A stretch of 8,147 nucleotides of DNA, from positions 1 to 8,147 of the forward strand of contig MNYA01000125.1 of assembly GCA_001872985.1 (NCBI GenBank). Reading direction: 5' to 3'. Numbering within the stretch: position 1 is the stretch's first letter; each line of letters opens with the position of its first letter. Both the position numbers and the translations under genes were made by a program. The DNA is from a bacterium CG2_30_54_10 (GTDB taxonomy: Bacteria; Muiribacteriota; Ozemobacteria; Ozemobacterales; Ozemobacteraceae). Of this stretch, positions 6,140 through 8,147 are shown piece after piece. The notes under the pieces were generated by a model. It saw only the letters and a list, made by a program, of their open reading frames with translations. It made no database searches and had not been told where the DNA came from.

Positions 6140-7069
6140 CTACTTTCGTTTCATCAGAGCTGTCGCGAGGACGTTTAGCAAAAAGATCATCACGAACAGC
6201 ACGACCCCGGTTGCGAAAAGGGCTTTCTGATGGTCGCCCGAAGCGTAGGCCATTTCGAGCGCGATATTGCTAGTCAGGGTCCGGCACGGATGAAGCGGTG
6301 AAGTCGGGATGACCACTGCATTGCCAGCTACCATGATCACCGCCATGGTCTCCCCCATGGCTCGCCCCATCCCAAGAACGATCGCTGTGATGATACCCGA
6401 CCTGGCCGCCGGAACGATAACGCGCACAACCATCTGCCAGGGAGTTGCCCCCAGCGCCAGCGCTCCTTCCCGGTAGGCCTGCGGAACCGCCTGTAGTGAA
6501 TCAAACGAGATGCTGATGATCGTCGGAAGGATCATGACCCCCAGAACCGTGGCCGCGCTCAGGACTGAAAAGCCTGTCCCTCCAAAGGTTTCGCGAATGA
6601 ACGGAACCAGGATCACGACCCCCAAAAAGCCGAAGACCACCGAAGGGATCGCCGCAAGCAACTCGATGAGTGGCTTCATCACTGATTTGGTGGATTGGGT
6701 CGCGAATTCTGAAAGGTGAATCGCGGTCAGCAGTGAAAGCGGAACTCCTATCAAAAGGGCGCCGAATGTCACTTCCAGGGTGCCGACAATCATGGCCAGG
6801 ATCCCGAACTCGCCCTGGGTTGGGCTCCAGGCCGTTCCGATCAGGAACTCGCGCAGCCCGACCTTGTAAATTAGCGGGATTCCGGCCTTGAAAACGAAAA
6901 TGATGATCAGCCCAAGAATGAAAACCGCCGAAAAGGCCGTAAGCGAAAGGATCTGCTGAATAATCTTCTCTCGGCGGCTGAGATCTTTCGCCGTGGCGGG
7001 CGCCCCGGGCATGGGGGGGTGGGTTTCCAAAACCGTTGCCGCGTCCGGTTTTCGATCATCGCGGGACAC
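6140..7069 (-). CDS. pstC: Phosphate ABC transporter permease PstC
   Basis: This 309-residue inner-membrane permease is the partner of PstA. After a hydrophilic N-terminus of about 38 residues come six hydrophobic segments (near 40-62, 88-118, 133-157, 168-187, 224-250 and 284-306). PstC hallmarks include AWSPTQGEFGILAMIVGTL (80-98), AAIPSVVFGFLG (139-150), the EAA-type docking loop DSLQAVPQAYREGALALGAT (190-209) ending in VIVPAARSGI (217-226), and GRAMGET (235-241). The start codon is GTG, 14 nt inside the end of pstS, with a strong GGAGGG ribosome-binding site 8 nt upstream inside pstS, so translation is probably coupled. A run of seven C residues on the coding strand (7013-7019) lies just before an internal in-frame Met20. 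Length and motif order are normal for the family. Confidence 0.95.
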   Translation of the reverse strand: MSRDDRKPDAATVLETHPPMPGAPATAKDLSRREKIIQQILSLTAFSAVFILGLIIIFVFKAGIPLIYKVGLREFLIGTAWSPTQGEFGILAMIVGTLEVTFGALLIGVPLSLLTAIHLSEFATQSTKSVMKPLIELLAAIPSVVFGFLGVVILVPFIRETFGGTGFSVLSAATVLGVMILPTIISISFDSLQAVPQAYREGALALGATPWQMVVRVIVPAARSGIITAIVLGMGRAMGETMAVIMVAGNAVVIPTSPLHPCRTLTSNIALEMAYASGDHQKALFATGVVLFVMIFLLNVLATALMKRK

Positions 7070-7940
7070 TGACCAGGCCCTCCTGCTTCATGATCTGCGA
7101 TGCCTCTGAACCCACGGCAAAATCGAGGATTTCCCGGCCCAAACCTTTCGGATCCTTTTTGGAAATGATTATGAATGGTCGAACCAGCTTGTATTTCCCT
7201 GATTTGACCGCATCGAAGCAGGGGGAAACCCCCTCAATCGCGAGGGCTTTCACGCTAGGGTCGACGGCTCCCATGGAAATGAAGCCGATGGCATCACGAT
7301 CTCCGCTGACCACTACCCGCAAGCCCCCTGAGGAATCCTGGACGAGGCTATAGGGGTCGGGGCGCTTATGTTCCGAACCGACTTTCAAAACCATCTCGTC
7401 GAAGGCGCCTCTTGTTCCAGAGCCTTCTTCGCGGACGATCAGATGCACCTCTCGGTTGTCTCCGCCAACCTTTTTCCAGGAACGCAGTTTTCCGGTGAAA
7501 AGTTCGCGAAGCTGCTCGATGCTTAGGGCTGAAACAGGGTTGTGGGGATGGACGATTATCGCGATTGCATCCATGGCAAGCGGGAACCGCTTCAAACCGC
7601 TTTCGTCGGCACTGTCAAGTTTAAGGTTCCGGGAAACCATCCCCAACTGTGCTGCTCCGGTCACGGTCGCCATCACTCCAGCGCTGCTCCCTCCGCCTTC
7701 GACTGTGATCCTTACCCCGGGATTGCGTTTGTGAAAAGCCTCAACGATTTTTTCCATCACGGGTTGAACCGAGGTCGAACCTGCAATTACAAGCGAATGC
7801 GCCGCCCCGCCGCAACCAGCTATTAAGGAGAAAATGCCGAGCGAGGCAAGAAGGCCGAGCGAGCGCAGGCAAGCAACCAGGCTAATTTGGAAAAGAGGCC
7901 GGCGAGGGCTAAACTGCTCTGTGGAGATGGTAAGGCGCAC
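7056..7940 (-). CDS. pstS: Phosphate-binding lipoprotein PstS
   Basis: This periplasmic, lipid-anchored substrate-binding protein captures phosphate and delivers it to PstC/PstA. With the GTG start used here it has 294 residues. A hydrophobic signal segment ends in the lipobox IAGC (Cys43), followed by the mature domain. Phosphate-binding motifs are AGSTSVQP (53-60), GGGSSAG (82-88), SRN (103-105), MDAIA (123-127) and EEGSGTR (171-177). An in-frame ATG at 7973 would add 11 residues but has no ribosome-binding site and would fall at the start of transcription predicted from the promoter at 7980-8008. The GTG at 7938-7940 has AAGGA about 10 nt upstream and gives a more normal signal peptide. 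The upstream ATG cannot be excluded. It is the first gene of the operon and overlaps pstC by 14 nt. Confidence 0.93.
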   Translation of the reverse strand: MRLTISTEQFSPRRPLFQISLVACLRSLGLLASLGIFSLIAGCGGAAHSLVIAGSTSVQPVMEKIVEAFHKRNPGVRITVEGGGSSAGVMATVTGAAQLGMVSRNLKLDSADESGLKRFPLAMDAIAIIVHPHNPVSALSIEQLRELFTGKLRSWKKVGGDNREVHLIVREEGSGTRGAFDEMVLKVGSEHKRPDPYSLVQDSSGGLRVVVSGDRDAIGFISMGAVDPSVKALAIEGVSPCFDAVKSGKYKLVRPFIIISKKDPKGLGREILDFAVGSEASQIMKQEGLVSVPR

Positions 7941-7979
7941 GCGAATGTCTTCCTTCTCTCGCTTCCAATGCATGCCAGG

Positions 7980-8008
7980 ACGGTAGCAGAATCCGGGGAA
8001 TTTTGCAA
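7980..8008 (-). promoter_or_regulatory. Candidate promoter of the pst operon
   Basis: On the minus strand TTGCAA (8003-8008) is followed after exactly 17 nt by TACCGT (7980-7985), with TGC immediately before it forming an extended -10 element. The -35 matches TTGACA at five of six positions and the -10 matches TATAAT at three of six. Transcription would begin near 7973, leaving a leader of about 33 nt before the GTG start of pstS. No convincing pair of CTGTCAT-like Pho boxes is visible upstream, so control by a PhoB-type regulator is not shown by the sequence. Confidence 0.45.
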
Positions 8009-8023
8009 CGACAAGGCCACGAA

Positions 8024-8050
8024 GCGGCTGTCTGAAGCAACTTCAGCCGC
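8024..8050. repeat. Bulged hairpin upstream of the pst promoter
   Basis: GCGGCT (8024-8029) and GAAG (8034-8037) together pair with CTTCAGCCGC (8041-8050), leaving a 4-nt bulge and a 3-nt loop. It has no T tract on either side, so it is not a terminator. It overlaps the first 19-bp direct repeat by five bases and lies just upstream of the candidate -35 box, where it might be a protein-binding site or part of a dispersed repeat. Confidence 0.5.
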
Positions 8051-8064
8051 AGATGAACGCAGAT
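8046..8064. repeat. 19-bp direct repeat, copy 1
   Basis: GCCGCAGATGAACGCAGAT is identical to copy 2 at 8097-8115, with starts 51 bp apart. Within each copy GCAGAT itself occurs twice, 11 bp apart. I recall similar CCGCAGATGAACGCAGAT sequences as dispersed intergenic repeats in several bacterial phyla; this cannot be verified here. Confidence 0.85.
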
Positions 8065-8096
8065 TAAACTGAAAGAAAGATGAAAAAAGATTTTTT

Positions 8097-8115
8097 GCCG
8101 CAGATGAACGCAGAT
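8097..8115. repeat. 19-bp direct repeat, copy 2
   Basis: This is an exact second copy of the repeat at 8046-8064. The 32 bp between the copies are A-rich and include AAAAAAGATTTTTT. No gene is visible between pstS and the right edge of the window. Confidence 0.85.
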
Positions 8116-8147
8116 GTGGAGGGAAACGAAAAAAAAATGGCTATGTT

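Noticed and set aside
7013..7019. Seven-base C tract near the start of pstC as a phase-variation switch
   Set aside because: The tract is short, and an in-frame Met immediately follows it; there is no evidence of variation.
8009..8064. Pho box (CTGTCAT-type direct repeats) upstream of pstS
   Set aside because: Only an isolated TTGTCGT resembles a half-site and no second half-site occurs at 11-bp spacing.
8118..8147. Possible start of a divergent plus-strand gene (GGAGGG at 8118-8123, ATG at 8137)
   Set aside because: Only 11 nt of coding sequence would be inside the window and the 13-nt spacing is long; it cannot be supported without flanking sequence.

Overview
The window is bacterial chromosomal DNA of moderate GC content, with closely packed genes and several palindromic intergenic repeats. 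The lineage cannot be fixed from these genes. The lipobox on PstS, the SEC-C tail on a DUF1186 protein and intergenic repeats of types I associate with uncultured or environmental genomes (PVC-like, Acidobacteria-like, Desulfobacterota-like and similar) fit a free-living bacterium outside the standard model groups. That placement is inference only.

Layout. Positions 1-325 are non-coding: an 11-bp tandem repeat array entering from the left edge, a strong rho-independent terminator for a gene lying further left, a cluster of overlapping inverted repeats, and a tentative promoter. Two plus-strand genes follow: a concentrative nucleoside transporter (nupC family, 326-1606) and, 17 nt later, a DUF1186-type helical protein ending in a SEC-C zinc motif (1624-2700). 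A 326-bp convergent gap (2701-3026) holds two palindromic elements, one of which folds on paper into a perfect three-way junction.

From 7940 down to 3027 on the minus strand runs a complete high-affinity phosphate uptake operon, pstS-pstC-pstA-pstB-pstB-phoU. PstS is the phosphate-binding lipoprotein, PstC and PstA the membrane channel, the two PstB proteins the ATPase subunits, and PhoU the regulator that links transport to the phosphate-sensing two-component system. The sensor and response regulator genes are not in the window. pstS/pstC overlap by 14 nt, and pstA/pstB and pstB/pstB by ATGA junctions, so translation is probably coupled. Upstream of pstS lie a plausible sigma-70-type promoter, a bulged hairpin and two exact 19-bp direct repeats.

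The most interesting point is the ATPase pair. The distal PstB (3720-4478) has intact Walker A, Q-loop, Walker B and H-loop but a broken ABC signature (LSPDF instead of LSGGQ). The proximal PstB (4475-5266) has a perfect LSGGQ but has lost the Q-loop Gln (now Asp) and the H-loop His (now Asn). In a head-to-tail heterodimer these defects all fall in the same composite nucleotide site, leaving the other fully canonical. This is the asymmetric one-active, one-degenerate-site design known from heterodimeric ABC exporters, here predicted for a phosphate importer.
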